Of a stretch of DNA of 64,000 nt, positions 16,755 through 26,272 are shown in pieces. Location: assembly GCA_012837335.1 (NCBI GenBank), contig DURM01000089.1, positions 1 through 64,000 of the forward strand, in the 5' to 3' direction. Origin of the DNA: Bacillota bacterium. Lineage in GTDB: Bacteria; Bacillota; Limnochordia; Darwinibacteriales; DTU012. The notes below the pieces were generated by a model. That model saw only the letters and a list, made by a program, of their open reading frames with translations, did not search any database and was not told where the DNA came from. Positions within the stretch are counted from its first letter, which is position 1; every line of letters begins with the position of its first letter. The position numbers were made by a program, and so were the translations under genes.

Positions 16755-17772
16755 TCTGGCTGTGAAATCTCAGCAGAGCCCTCAGAAAAAAATGCCGATT
16801 CTTAAGGTGGAGAATCTGCACACCTGGTTTGAGATCAGACGACTTGGTTTTTTCAAAGCAGGTGATGTGCGAGCTTTAGACGGAGTCAGCTTCGAGCTGT
16901 ATCAAGGCGAAACAGTTTCGATTGTTGGAGAGAGTGGCTGTGGAAAAAGTACACTGGCCAAAACAATTTTGGGTTTGAACCAACCGACTAAAGGTAAGAT
17001 GTACTTTGACGGCAAGGATATGAGCGAGTTTACGAAAGAGGATATTAAGAAATATCACTCTGACGTTGGCTATGTTCAGCAGGATCCTTATGGTGCACTG
17101 CCGCCGTTTATGACCGTTCGCAGAATTCTCGAAGAACCGATGCTGATTAACGGCATTACTGATAAAGCTGAACGAGAAGCGCGGATTAAAGAAGTGCTGG
17201 AAGAGGTAAAGTTAGCTCCGATTGAGGACTTTTTACCGAAGTTTCCACATATGCTCAGTGGAGGACAGCAGCAGAGATTGGTTATTGCTAGAGCGATGAT
17301 TCTCCATCCAAGAATGCTGATCGCAGACGAACCTGTGTCCATGCTTGACGCATCGGTTCGGGTTGAGATTCTGCAGCTGCTGCGCGGCCTGCAGAAAAAA
17401 CACAACCTGGCAATTATCTATATTACCCACGACTTATCGACTGTAAGATATTTCTCAGAACGTATATTTACTATGTATGGAGCAAAAATTATAGAAAAGT
17501 CTTCTACTGATAAATTGCTGGAAAACCCACTGCATCCTTATACCCAGGCTTTATTTAAAGCCACATCGGATCCGGATGCAGAGAACTTGAAGTCTTTCAA
17601 AGAGGTACCGACAGGTGAGCCTCCAAGTCTGATGAACCCACCGAAAGGATGCCGCTTCCATCCTCGCTGTTCAAAGATGATCAAAGGCAAATGCGATCAG
17701 TTTGAACCGCCTGAAATCAAAGTCAACGGGGAGCAGATGGTTGCCTGTTGGCTGTATGAAAAGAATAAGTAA
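16747..17772 (+). CDS. Peptide/oligosaccharide ABC ATPase, DppF/OppF-like
   Basis: 341-aa second ATPase of the importer. Walker A GESGCGKST (about 60), the QQDPYGALPP Q-loop region, signature LSGGQQQRLVIARAM, Walker B LIADEPVSMLD and THD are present. The C-terminal extension GCRFHPRC......KC matches the OppD/F tail. The ATG at 16747 lies inside the end of the preceding gene after GAGGTGAAG, indicating coupled translation. A small membrane-protein gene follows 3 nt later. Confidence 0.93.
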   Translation: MPNLAVKSQQSPQKKMPILKVENLHTWFEIRRLGFFKAGDVRALDGVSFELYQGETVSIVGESGCGKSTLAKTILGLNQPTKGKMYFDGKDMSEFTKEDIKKYHSDVGYVQQDPYGALPPFMTVRRILEEPMLINGITDKAEREARIKEVLEEVKLAPIEDFLPKFPHMLSGGQQQRLVIARAMILHPRMLIADEPVSMLDASVRVEILQLLRGLQKKHNLAIIYITHDLSTVRYFSERIFTMYGAKIIEKSSTDKLLENPLHPYTQALFKATSDPDAENLKSFKEVPTGEPPSLMNPPKGCRFHPRCSKMIKGKCDQFEPPEIKVNGEQMVACWLYEKNK

Positions 17773-17775
17773 GCC

Positions 17776-17973
17776 ATGAGAAAAGATCTCCGCTGGATTT
17801 TAATTGGCGGGAGCATGTTGATAGCGGGATGGCTGATTATTCTCGGTGCGGTTGTTGGCATCATTCCGTCAATTGTGTGGTTAGCTTTTGCAGCTTATGC
17901 TCTGTCTTTGACAGGCTTTGTAGTCGGCATAATTGGCGTTATTATGTATGTGCGGTTTGGAGCGAGGAAGTAA
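17776..17973 (+). CDS. Small two-helix membrane protein at the end of the importer operon
   Basis: 65-aa hydrophobic protein: a short basic start (MRKDLRW), helix 1 about 8-28, helix 2 about 36-58, and a basic end. I do not recognise a family. It begins 3 nt after the ATPase stop and has only a weak ribosome-binding site, so translation is probably coupled. A strong terminator follows, making it the last gene of the importer operon. It could be an accessory subunit, but this is unproven. Confidence 0.65.
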   Translation: MRKDLRWILIGGSMLIAGWLIILGAVVGIIPSIVWLAFAAYALSLTGFVVGIIGVIMYVRFGARK

Positions 17974-17993
17974 GCTCAGATAAGCTGATAGAG

Positions 17994-18029
17994 GTTAAAA
18001 CACACCATTATTGGTGTGTTTTAACCATT
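17994..18029 (+). terminator. Intrinsic terminator of the importer operon
   Basis: A perfect 14-bp inverted repeat (17994-18007 with 18012-18025) has a 4-nt loop. The right arm contains TTTT and the left arm AAAA, so it may work in both directions. Confidence 0.85.
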
Positions 18030-18088
18030 TAGCCTGCCTGGTTTTGTCCTGATCCGCCCGCGCAGATGAATTTTGAGGAGGTATATGT

Positions 18089-19288
18089 ATGGCTCGACTC
18101 CCAGAATATATTGGACCAGCAGCTTTAGGTATCAAAATGGGTGTTATTGTACCCGGGATGGACCTGACAGCTGAGATTACCGCCTGTGTTAAACGCTGTG
18201 CTGAAGATGACTTAATCGACAATGGCGATATTCTCTGTATTACAGAATCGATTGTTGCACGCTGTCAGAATAACTTTGTGACTTTGGATCAGATTGCTGA
18301 AGAAATCAAGCAGAAGCTTAAGCTGAAACCGTCGAGCTCAGTTGGTGTTGTTTTTCCGATTTTAAGCCGCAATCGCTTTGCATTAATCCTGCAGGCGATC
18401 GCTAGAGCTGTACCCCAAGGTCGGGTTGTTGTGCAGCTTTCCTGGCCAACCGATGAGGTCGGCAATCAGGCAGTGCCCGGTAATGTCACCGCAGAACTAG
18501 GTAAATCTTACTATGATAAAATTACTGAAGCTGAGCTTGCCGGTTATAATTTACAGCATCCTGTTACTAAGGTGGATTACATCCGTCTGTATCGGGAAAC
18601 CATTGAGTCGGAAGGTGCGCAGGCGGAAATTTTTCTGGCTAATGATCCAGCAGCAATCGCAGAATACACCTTGGATGGTGTGATTGCAGCAGATGTACAC
18701 GGCCGGGAGCAGACCAAGAAAGCATTAAGCAGAGTTGTTTCTAACTTGATTACCCTCCAGGATATCTGTTCTGACAGCAGCAGCGAAGCGTGGTCAGAAT
18801 GGGGACTTTTAGGAAGCAATATGTCTGCAGGAGATAAACTGAAACTTGCTCCGCGTGCTGGTCTAGAGTTTGCGCTTAAGCTTCAGGCTGAGGTAAAAAA
18901 GGCGGTTGGCAAACACGTGGAAGTGATTATTTATGGTGACGGAGCCTATAAAGATCCGAGCACGGGTATATACGAGCTGGCGGATCCACTTCCGGTCTTT
19001 GGAGCTACCTCTGGATTTGAAGGAGTAATGCGTGAGGGGATCAAGTATAAGTATATAGCTGATATGGGATATGAAGAAGGTAAAACCATTGCCGAAATCG
19101 AAGCGGAATTAGAGGAGCTCAAGCAGAGGGAGCATGAGCAGACTGACAATGCAGCAGAGGGAACTACACCGCGGCGATTAGCTGATGTAACCGCCAGTCT
19201 GGCTGATTTGGTCAGCGGTTCTGCTGATGCCGGCACCCCCTTGGTGCTGGTTAAAGGTTTTCTCAGCCCCGAAAAAGATCAGGGCTGA
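18089..19288 (+). CDS. Coenzyme F420-0:L-glutamate ligase-like (CofE family) protein
   Basis: 399-aa cytoplasmic protein resembling the CofE gamma-glutamyl ligase fold. Features include [13 protein letters not shown] near 48-60, [25 protein letters not shown] and [15 protein letters not shown]. CofE adds glutamate to F420-0. Many Bacillota without known F420 carry a lone long homologue of uncertain reaction, and no other F420 gene is seen here. The C-terminus has a Glu-rich helical stretch, then [13 protein letters not shown] 18089 follows GAGGAGG. Its last 10 nt overlap the convergent Zn-knuckle gene. Confidence 0.7.
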   Translation: MARLPEYIGPAALGIKMGVIVPGMDLTAEITACVKRCAEDDLIDNGDILCITESIVARCQNNFVTLDQIAEEIKQKLKLKPSSSVGVVFPILSRNRFALILQAIARAVPQGRVVVQLSWPTDEVGNQAVPGNVTAELGKSYYDKITEAELAGYNLQHPVTKVDYIRLYRETIESEGAQAEIFLANDPAAIAEYTLDGVIAADVHGREQTKKALSRVVSNLITLQDICSDSSSEAWSEWGLLGSNMSAGDKLKLAPRAGLEFALKLQAEVKKAVGKHVEVIIYGDGAYKDPSTGIYELADPLPVFGATSGFEGVMREGIKYKYIADMGYEEGKTIAEIEAELEELKQREHEQTDNAAEGTTPRRLADVTASLADLVSGSADAGTPLVLVKGFLSPEKDQG

Positions 19289-19479
19289 ATAGCGCTGCAG
19301 GTTGGGCACGCAGTTGATCCGGTTCCGTTACAGAAGGGACAGTCGGCGTAGGCATTTTCTGGCCCAAGGCCTTCGGTGCAGCCGCATTCTACAAACAGTG
19401 TACCGCTGCAGGCTGAACAAGTATTGTCGGTTGTTCCCGGCTGTGGCTGATTTTGTTCAATCGGTTTAAGATCGTTCAC
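19279..19479 (-). CDS. Small DnaJ-type zinc-knuckle protein
   Basis: 66-aa cysteine-rich protein with pairs resembling the DnaJ central domain (CxxCxGxG): CSACSG, CGC, CPFCNGTGS and CPTC. It probably binds one or two zinc ions; its function is unknown. I chose GTG 19479 because AAGGGGG lies 8 nt upstream on the minus strand. The frame extends further upstream but without a ribosome-binding site. It is antisense to and overlaps the CofE-like gene end by 10 nt. Confidence 0.65.
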   Translation of the reverse strand: MNDLKPIEQNQPQPGTTDNTCSACSGTLFVECGCTEGLGPENAYADCPFCNGTGSTACPTCSAIQP

Positions 19480-19569
19480 AGCAGTTTCCCCCTTATCAGT
19501 GTTTGTATTAGTATGGCAGATCTGGCATAAAATTATCATTCTAGAGTTCTGCGGCATTGGAGGATCAAA

Positions 19570-20934
19570 ATGGGCATTGAGATTCGATATGAAGGAAATA
19601 AGCTGGTGTTGCCTGAACTGAACTGTGACTGCGGTTTACAGCATTCTTATCCGGATATTGATATCTACATCGGCGAAAATCTAGTTGAAAGAATTCCCGA
19701 ATACCTAGCACCCCGCAGTCTGGGAACTAATGTTTTGGTGGTAACTGATAATGTTGTCTATGACGCTGCCGGCCAAGCTACTGTTTCGGCCCTTGAGGAG
19801 GCGGGTTATCAGGTAAATCTCTGCCTGCTGGAGCGGAAGAAACCGTTGATTCCTAATGAAACAGCTTTGGGTGAAATTCTGCTAGCCTTTACCGATGAGA
19901 TAGAGTTTTTACTTGCGGTAGGTTCGGGTGTGATCACCGACTTGACTCGCTACGCGGCCCATCTCACCGGGAAGCCTTTTGCCGTGGTAGGTACCGCTCC
20001 TTCGATGGATGGATACACCTCAGTAGTAGCACCCCTTACTTTAGGCAATCTTAAAGTTAACAAGCCTTCGGGGTATCCGCAGGTTCTAATCTGCGATTTG
20101 GGTGTGATGAGCCGGTCACCTTACCATATGCTCTTAGCCGGATTCGGCGATGTAATGGGAAAATATATTGCTAAAGCTGACTGGCTGTTGGGAGAGATCG
20201 TCAATGGAGAAAAGGTCTGTCCTATCTGCATTGATATTGTTACCCAAGCAGTTGAGCGGTGTCTTGACAATGTCGGTGAGATTAAGAAACAGTCTGTTGC
20301 AGGAGTCCGGGCGTTGATTGAGGGTTTAATTCTGTCCGGCTTAACAATTTTAATCATTGGCCATACTCGACCTGTGGCGTCAAACGAGCACAGTATGGCC
20401 CACTATTGGGAAATGATGAAACTGCTTGCTGGTGAAGAACCACCACAGCATGGTTTGTCGGTTGGTGTTGCAGCTGTTTACTGCCTCAAGTTTTATGAGC
20501 GGTATTTTGAGCTGAACCTTGATCAATTTCAGCTTGATAAGGCCAAGCAGGCTTACCTGGATGAGGACGCTCATGCAAAACTGGTTCTAGATAAATATGG
20601 CGAAAAGATTGGCCGAGCGATCGTTAGAGATAACGAAGAAATCGGAATCAGCTGGGAGAAAACAGAACGCCGCTTCCGCACTCTTGCTGCTGAGCATGAG
20701 CGGATCCGAGCTGCACTGGCGTTTCTGCCCACAGCAGATGAGATGCTGGAAGTTTATAGGGAACTGGGCTATCCTTGGCCCGCAGCAGCGCTCGATATTG
20801 ATGACAAACTGCTGTTAAACAGCCTTCTGTACGGTAAAGAATACCGCAGTCGTTATACAGTATTTAAATCCGCGTATGAAATAGGAGTGCTGCCTGAATT
20901 GGTTGATAAAATAATTAAAGACCTCTCAAATTAA
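19570..20934 (+). CDS. araM: sn-glycerol-1-phosphate dehydrogenase (AraM/EgsA family)
   Basis: 454-aa cytoplasmic NAD(P)-dependent dehydrogenase that reduces dihydroxyacetone phosphate to glycerol-1-phosphate, the archaeal-stereochemistry lipid precursor also made by B. subtilis AraM. Features are the nucleotide-binding GSGVITDLTRYAA, the substrate region GTAPSMDGYTS, and metal ligands in AGFGDVMGKY (Asp), NEHSMAHYW (His) and QHGLSVGVAA (His). It is longer than AraM (about 394) because of a C-terminal helical extension. ATG 19570 follows GGAGG. A terminator overlaps the stop. Confidence 0.88.
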   Translation: MGIEIRYEGNKLVLPELNCDCGLQHSYPDIDIYIGENLVERIPEYLAPRSLGTNVLVVTDNVVYDAAGQATVSALEEAGYQVNLCLLERKKPLIPNETALGEILLAFTDEIEFLLAVGSGVITDLTRYAAHLTGKPFAVVGTAPSMDGYTSVVAPLTLGNLKVNKPSGYPQVLICDLGVMSRSPYHMLLAGFGDVMGKYIAKADWLLGEIVNGEKVCPICIDIVTQAVERCLDNVGEIKKQSVAGVRALIEGLILSGLTILIIGHTRPVASNEHSMAHYWEMMKLLAGEEPPQHGLSVGVAAVYCLKFYERYFELNLDQFQLDKAKQAYLDEDAHAKLVLDKYGEKIGRAIVRDNEEIGISWEKTERRFRTLAAEHERIRAALAFLPTADEMLEVYRELGYPWPAAALDIDDKLLLNSLLYGKEYRSRYTVFKSAYEIGVLPELVDKIIKDLSN

Positions 20935-20948
20935 CAGAGAGGTTTTCT
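20921..20948 (+). terminator. Intrinsic terminator overlapping the end of the G1P dehydrogenase gene
   Basis: ACCTCTC (20921-20927) pairs with GAGAGGT (20937-20943), followed by TTTTCTT. The stop codon lies in the loop. Confidence 0.75.
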
Positions 20949-20959
20949 TATGCTATAAT
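20931..20959 (+). promoter_or_regulatory. SigA-type promoter for the HelD-like gene
   Basis: TTAACA (20931-20936) and TATAAT (20954-20959) are 17 nt apart. The -35 box sits inside the loop of the preceding terminator. Confidence 0.65.
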
Positions 20960-21056
20960 GATACTTACGGAAGTAATGATTTAACATTTAATTATATAAA
21001 TGTCTGGAAATATTAAGTTAATCACTGCATGAATTCTTAGGAAAGGAAGGATTGCT

Positions 21057-23321
21057 ATAGATCGGCAGCAGTATCGTTTGGAAGAACAGCGGCTGCAGCA
21101 AGTTATGCAGATAATTAAAGAGCAGCTGCAGGCTGCTCGGGCGCAGACTTATGCGGCTAAGCAGCAGCTGAAAGACACCCGCCGCTCAATCTGGGAAGAG
21201 CTGCAGATAGGCGGCGCAAATATGATTACTACAGCTCAGTACCTTGACGAGCTGAACCGGCACGGACAGGACTTTGGGATTTACCGCAGCAACATGTCTA
21301 AACTTGAACTGCTGAAGAAGTCCCCGTATTTCGGACGCATTGATTTTTATGATGACGAATATAAAACAACAGAAAAAATCTATATCGGAGTCGCATCGCT
21401 GGTTGATCGCGAGACTAGAGAGCATATGGTCTATGATTGGCGTGCTCCGATTTCCAGTATGTTCTATGATTATGGAGTAGGTGCAGCTCAGTACGAAGCT
21501 CCTAGTGGTACTGTTACTGGAGATATCCGCCTCAAGCGCCAGTTTCGGATTGAGGATGGCGAACTGAAATACATGTTTGACAGCGATTTGACTATCAATG
21601 ATGATGTGCTTCAGGCTGCTCTCAGTAAAAGCGCTGACAATAAAATGAAGCATATTGTCTATACCATTCAGCGGGAGCAGAATCAAGCGATTCGGGAAGA
21701 AGTCAGCCGAGTGCTGCTGGTTCATGGCCCCGCGGGAAGCGGCAAAACCTCAATCGCACTGCATCGGGCAGCATATCTTCTCTACCGCTACCGCGATCAG
21801 CTCAGTGCCAGGGAAATCATGATCTTTTCACCGAACCAGATTTTCAGTGACTATATCCAAAATGTTCTGCCTGAACTCGGTGAGGATAATATCCCGCAGG
21901 CAACCATGCAGGATTACATTGATCGGCAGATTCGACCGGAGTGGCTGATAGAGGATTACTTCGCTCAATTCGAGTACATTTTAGGAGGTCAGGCCGATCC
22001 GGATTATCAGGCGCGAATCGCAGCAGTAGAATTCAAATCGTCTTTAAATTTCTATAATTTAGTTAACAAATATTTAAAATATCTAGAGCAGAATGCGTTT
22101 CAATTTGCTGACATTAGAGTATGGAATCGAGTCGTTATTACCAAGGCAGAATGCGAACAGCTTTTTAACGAAACCTACAGTTATCTGCCGTTGACTCAGC
22201 GGCTGGAAAAGATTAAGCGCCGTATTTTGTATCTGCTGAAATCGATCCGCAGGAATAGAATCAGTACGCTGACAGCGGAAAAGGCTGCTCTTCCTGAGTA
22301 TAAAGGCTATAACGAGCGGGAGCTGCAGAAACTCAGCATGAAAGAAGTCAATCAAGATTTGGCACCAATTCACGAACAGATAAATGCAATGTGTACGTTG
22401 GACGTTTACCAGCTTTACTATGATTTGTTTCAGGGCACTGATCACATCGCTGCTTTTGCGGATCCCAACTTACTGCCACCTCTTTGGGATCAGATCTGCC
22501 GGATCACCCAGCTCAGTTTTGCTCAGAAAAGATTGCTTTATGAAGATGCCGCACCTCTGCTCTATTTCCAAGGTGAGCTGGACGGTTGGGAGGAACTCTC
22601 GGGAATAAAGCATGTGATCATTGATGAAGCGCAGGATTATTCACTGTTTCACTATGAAATTTTCCGCAGTATCTTTCCGAGGGCAGCATTTACAATTTTG
22701 GGAGACTTGAATCAGGCTATTCATCCTTATCTCAAATTGACAGATTTTCAAACAGCTGCCAACGTATTCAGGGAAAAGGGTTATGACTGCCGGCTGCTGG
22801 AAATGACAAAGAGTTATCGCTCTACTATGCAAATTGGTGAATTTACCGGCAGGCTTTTGCCTGTTAAAAAGCAAATAGAACTGGTAGAACGAGAAGGTTC
22901 GAAACCGAAGGTTATTGCCTATGGTGAAGACCAAGCTGAGCAGCTCATCCGCGCGGTGGCTTCCTGCTCAGCAAACGGCTGTGAGTCGATAGCAATCATT
23001 TGTAAAAATGAATCTGAAGCCAAAAAAGCAGCAGAACTGCTGGATGGAAAGATCGAGTTCAGCTTAATCAGCAAAGAAACTGGATATTTTCCATCCGGTG
23101 TTGTGATCATCCCGGTATATTTAGGTAAGGGACTGGAATTTGATGCAGTTATCATTTTCGATGCGGGTGCAGCTGTTTACGGCTCTGATGCAGATCGCTA
23201 TTTGCTCTATACTGCATGCACCAGGGCGCTGCACGAGCTTTATCTGTTTTATGAGGGAAATTTAACCCAGTTGATTGCGGAGATGGATCCAGAATTGTAC
23301 GACACAAGCATTGAGCAGTGA
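21057..23321 (+). CDS. helD: HelD-like superfamily 1 helicase (RNA polymerase recycling factor type)
   Basis: About 755-aa UvrD/HelD-type protein. The N-terminal charged coiled coil (about 1-60) fits the arm that HelD inserts into RNA polymerase. Motif I is HGPAGSGKTS, motif II IIDEAQDYS, motif III GDLNQAI and motif IV KSYRST; the VVIIPVYLGKGLEFDAVI segment is typical. In B. subtilis HelD releases stalled RNA polymerase. The start is uncertain. AGGAAGG (21044-21050) sits 6 nt before an in-frame ATA at 21057, and the family-like sequence DRQQYRLEEQR begins there. The first conventional start, TTG 21078, has no site. Confidence 0.85.
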   Translation: MDRQQYRLEEQRLQQVMQIIKEQLQAARAQTYAAKQQLKDTRRSIWEELQIGGANMITTAQYLDELNRHGQDFGIYRSNMSKLELLKKSPYFGRIDFYDDEYKTTEKIYIGVASLVDRETREHMVYDWRAPISSMFYDYGVGAAQYEAPSGTVTGDIRLKRQFRIEDGELKYMFDSDLTINDDVLQAALSKSADNKMKHIVYTIQREQNQAIREEVSRVLLVHGPAGSGKTSIALHRAAYLLYRYRDQLSAREIMIFSPNQIFSDYIQNVLPELGEDNIPQATMQDYIDRQIRPEWLIEDYFAQFEYILGGQADPDYQARIAAVEFKSSLNFYNLVNKYLKYLEQNAFQFADIRVWNRVVITKAECEQLFNETYSYLPLTQRLEKIKRRILYLLKSIRRNRISTLTAEKAALPEYKGYNERELQKLSMKEVNQDLAPIHEQINAMCTLDVYQLYYDLFQGTDHIAAFADPNLLPPLWDQICRITQLSFAQKRLLYEDAAPLLYFQGELDGWEELSGIKHVIIDEAQDYSLFHYEIFRSIFPRAAFTILGDLNQAIHPYLKLTDFQTAANVFREKGYDCRLLEMTKSYRSTMQIGEFTGRLLPVKKQIELVEREGSKPKVIAYGEDQAEQLIRAVASCSANGCESIAIICKNESEAKKAAELLDGKIEFSLISKETGYFPSGVVIIPVYLGKGLEFDAVIIFDAGAAVYGSDADRYLLYTACTRALHELYLFYEGNLTQLIAEMDPELYDTSIEQ

Positions 23322-23336
23322 GGAAGGAGTGAAGGC

Positions 23337-25724
23337 ATGGACCATGATTTTGAGATTCCGGAGTTATTGCAGAAAGCATTAGAGTCCTCGGGTATTAAAC
23401 GCGAGCAGATTCGCGCTTTCACCCACAGTGATCTTGATCAAAAGGGAGATTTTCGTTCCAGCTGGATTTGTGTAGATGACCAGTGGCTGTACATTTTTAC
23501 CCAGACTGAACGCGTCAAATCTCAGCCGAGGCTGGCGCGTTTAAAGCGCAGACGCGCAAAAAATGAGCAGTTTGCTACCGAAGTCGATTTGCGCAACTTT
23601 ACTGAGGAAGTCAAGCTGGCAGCCAAATACGAGCTGACAGATTTAAGCGAGTTGAAATGTGAGTATTTTGTCGGCAGTGTAGCCGTGGTGACAGATATTG
23701 ACGGTAAAGAACAGGTGCTCCTGAGAGCCAGTAAAGGCAGGGGGGCAGAGCTTAACACTTTCTGCCGAACTGTCAGCGGCATGCTGAAGCCGAAGGAAGC
23801 GAAACGGAAGCCTGATCAAGCAGAATTTGGGCCGGGCAGACCCGGAAGATTCGGAAGACCCGGAGGTCCAGGAGGACCAGGGCGAGGTACGCATGATGCA
23901 AGATGTCCCAAGTGCGGCCGCCTCTATCCTAATCCTGCCCATCAGGTATGTCCAAATTGTATTGACAAAGGAACGCTGTTTAAGCGGGTACTAGCGCTGA
24001 CGCCCAGATACAAGGTGCCGCTGATGGCGATGATCGCGATCATGTTTATCAGCGCGCTCCTGTCTTTGGTAACGCCGTTCATGTCCGGACGGGTTTTGAT
24101 TGATGAGGTCATAACGCCGGGCGGCAAGTATGAAGGTATGATCGGGCAAATGGTTCTGCTCACAGTTGGCTTTAGTCTGATCTCATACCTGCTGCGGATT
24201 ATTTACGGCAGGATTAATTCTGCGGTTACCGCTGAGATCATCTATGATTTAAAGAGTATGATTTTCTCAGCAATGCAGCGGCTGTCGCTCAGTTTTTACA
24301 ACAAGCGCCAGACAGGATCGTTGATGAATAGAGTTAACAGCGATGCTCTTGACCTGCAGTACTTCTTCCATGACGGACTGCCCTACTTCATTGTCAATAC
24401 GGTGCAGATTATTGGTGTAACTGCACTGCTATTGTGGATGAACTGGCGTTTGACTTTGTTGGTGTTTATTCCAATTCCGCTCATTCTTTTGATTACCTAT
24501 AAGATCCTGCCGAATCTCTGGAAACTGCATTCACGGCGCTTCAGAGCAAATGCATCGCTGAACTCCGTGGTAAATGACTCTTTGACCGGAATTAGGGTGG
24601 TTAAAGCATTTGGTAAAGAAGATTCGGAAGTGGATCGCTTTAACGACCGCAACGCCCGCGTGTTTGATGTCCAGATGAGCATTGGCCGCTTGAGCTCTAC
24701 TGTATTCCCGGTCATGGGTTATGTCATGAGTTTAGGCCAGCTGGTCATTTGGGGTGTAGGCGGCTGGGACGTTATTACCGGAAAAATGACCTTAGGTACG
24801 CTGATCACCTTTACTTCTTATCTGGGCATGCTGTATCAGCCAATCCGCCAGATGACCCATATCGTTGACTGGTGGTCATCCTGTATGAACTCAGCCCAGA
24901 GAATCTTTGAGATCATTGACTCAACCGAGCATCTGCCTTATCCGGAAAAACCGGTTCGGATCAAGACAATTAAAGGCCATGTTACTGCTCGTGATGTTGA
25001 ATTCAGTTATGAGGAAGGTGTGCCGATTCTCCAGGATATCAACTTTGAGGTGCAGCCCGGTGAAATGATCGGTTTGGTTGGCCATTCAGGAGCCGGCAAG
25101 TCTACCATGATTAACCTGATTTCCAGGCTGTATGATGTTGATGCTGGTGCAATTCTCATTGATGGAGTTAATATAAAGGACATTGCCAAGGAAGATCTGA
25201 ACCGTCAGGTTGGCATGGTTCTCCAGGAAACATTCCTGTTTCACGGAACCATCATGGATAACATCGCCTATGCGAAACCGGAGGCAAGTCCGGCAGAGAT
25301 CATTCGGGCAGCCAAAATTGCCAATGCCCATGATTTTATTATGAAACTTCCGGATGGATACGAAACAGTAATCGGCCGCAAAGGTCAGGATTTGTCTGGC
25401 GGTGAGCGGCAGCGGATTGCGATTGCCAGAGCGGTGCTGCTGGATCCGAGGATTCTGATTCTTGATGAGGCAACAGCAAATATCGATACCGAAACCGAGC
25501 AGCTGATTCAGGCTGCGCTGGAAAAATTGGTTGAAGGCCGGACTACTTTTGCAATTGCCCACCGCTTATCGACGCTGCGCAAAGCAGATCGGCTGTTCGT
25601 CTTTGAAAAAGGAAGGATTGTTGAAGTTGGCCATCATGATGAACTCCTGGAAAAACAGGGAGTTTATGAGAAACTGTTTACTACACAGCGCAAAGCCTTA
25701 GAGCTTACTGTGGTAGGAGGATAA
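23337..25724 (+). CDS. ABC exporter with N-terminal PH-like domain, Gly/Pro linker and zinc ribbon (unit 1)
   Basis: 795-aa fused permease-ATPase. Residues 1-150 form a soluble domain with the look of a PH-like fold. A Gly/Pro/Arg-rich linker (about 163-183) follows, then a zinc ribbon CPKCG...CPNC (about 190-208), six transmembrane helices (about 220-500) and an ABC domain with Walker A GHSGAGKST, signature LSGGERQR and Walker B ILILDEATANID. Catalytic residues look intact. It probably pairs with the similar exporter at 26273; the DUF1854 gene lies between them. The substrate is unknown. The ATG follows GGAAGGAG. Confidence 0.85.
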   Translation: MDHDFEIPELLQKALESSGIKREQIRAFTHSDLDQKGDFRSSWICVDDQWLYIFTQTERVKSQPRLARLKRRRAKNEQFATEVDLRNFTEEVKLAAKYELTDLSELKCEYFVGSVAVVTDIDGKEQVLLRASKGRGAELNTFCRTVSGMLKPKEAKRKPDQAEFGPGRPGRFGRPGGPGGPGRGTHDARCPKCGRLYPNPAHQVCPNCIDKGTLFKRVLALTPRYKVPLMAMIAIMFISALLSLVTPFMSGRVLIDEVITPGGKYEGMIGQMVLLTVGFSLISYLLRIIYGRINSAVTAEIIYDLKSMIFSAMQRLSLSFYNKRQTGSLMNRVNSDALDLQYFFHDGLPYFIVNTVQIIGVTALLLWMNWRLTLLVFIPIPLILLITYKILPNLWKLHSRRFRANASLNSVVNDSLTGIRVVKAFGKEDSEVDRFNDRNARVFDVQMSIGRLSSTVFPVMGYVMSLGQLVIWGVGGWDVITGKMTLGTLITFTSYLGMLYQPIRQMTHIVDWWSSCMNSAQRIFEIIDSTEHLPYPEKPVRIKTIKGHVTARDVEFSYEEGVPILQDINFEVQPGEMIGLVGHSGAGKSTMINLISRLYDVDAGAILIDGVNIKDIAKEDLNRQVGMVLQETFLFHGTIMDNIAYAKPEASPAEIIRAAKIANAHDFIMKLPDGYETVIGRKGQDLSGGERQRIAIARAVLLDPRILILDEATANIDTETEQLIQAALEKLVEGRTTFAIAHRLSTLRKADRLFVFEKGRIVEVGHHDELLEKQGVYEKLFTTQRKALELTVVGG

Positions 25725-25733
25725 CAAAAGAGG

Positions 25734-26258
25734 ATGGGGATGTCTATGGCAGCAAAAGAATTACAGGAATTCAGCAGTATTAACTATTTGAATCCTAAAG
25801 AAGCTGTTTTTGCAATTTCTGAAGGTGGGCTGTTGACCCTTCAGCTCGGTACAGAGCTGTACCGTAAGGTTGATTTATACCAGGCATTTCCTTTTTCCCT
25901 GGAACAAAAGTACATTTCGGTGCGGGATGAAGAAGGAAACGAAATCGGAATTATTAGGGATGTCGCCGAGTTTCCGGCAGAATCGCAGGAAGCGATTCTG
26001 ACCGAGTTGCGTTGGCGCTATTACTCACCAGTAATTACCCGAATTCTGGATGTTAAAGATGAGTTTGGCCATCTTTATTGGGATGTGGAGACAGATCACG
26101 GATTTCGTAAATTTGTCACAAGGGCTCGTGATGATGGAATTTTTCCTATTGGCGGAGGGCGCCTGTTGATTGTTGATATGACAGGCAATCGCTATGAGAT
26201 CGAAGATTACCATCGTCTAGATGCCAGGAGTTTACGATTCCTAGAACCATATATCTAG
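25734..26258 (+). CDS. DUF1854 family protein
   Basis: About 174-aa soluble protein without signal peptide or membrane segment. The segments LTLQLGTELYRKVDLYQAFPF, YISVRDEEGNEIG, FGHLYWDVETDHG and YEIEDYHRLDARSL match the DUF1854 pattern. Members occur beside ABC exporters, in some cyanobacteria and proteobacteria near cyanophycin genes, which are absent here. Position between two zinc-ribbon ABC exporters suggests a subunit or regulator. Starts at 25734, 25740 and 25746 are all possible. Confidence 0.8.
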   Translation: MGMSMAAKELQEFSSINYLNPKEAVFAISEGGLLTLQLGTELYRKVDLYQAFPFSLEQKYISVRDEEGNEIGIIRDVAEFPAESQEAILTELRWRYYSPVITRILDVKDEFGHLYWDVETDHGFRKFVTRARDDGIFPIGGGRLLIVDMTGNRYEIEDYHRLDARSLRFLEPYI

Positions 26259-26272
26259 CGAGGTGAAGCTAA

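Noticed and set aside
23820-23890. Gly/Pro/Arg-rich repeat-like DNA in the first zinc-ribbon exporter gene
   Set aside because: It is an in-frame linker between domains, not a mobile or CRISPR-type repeat.
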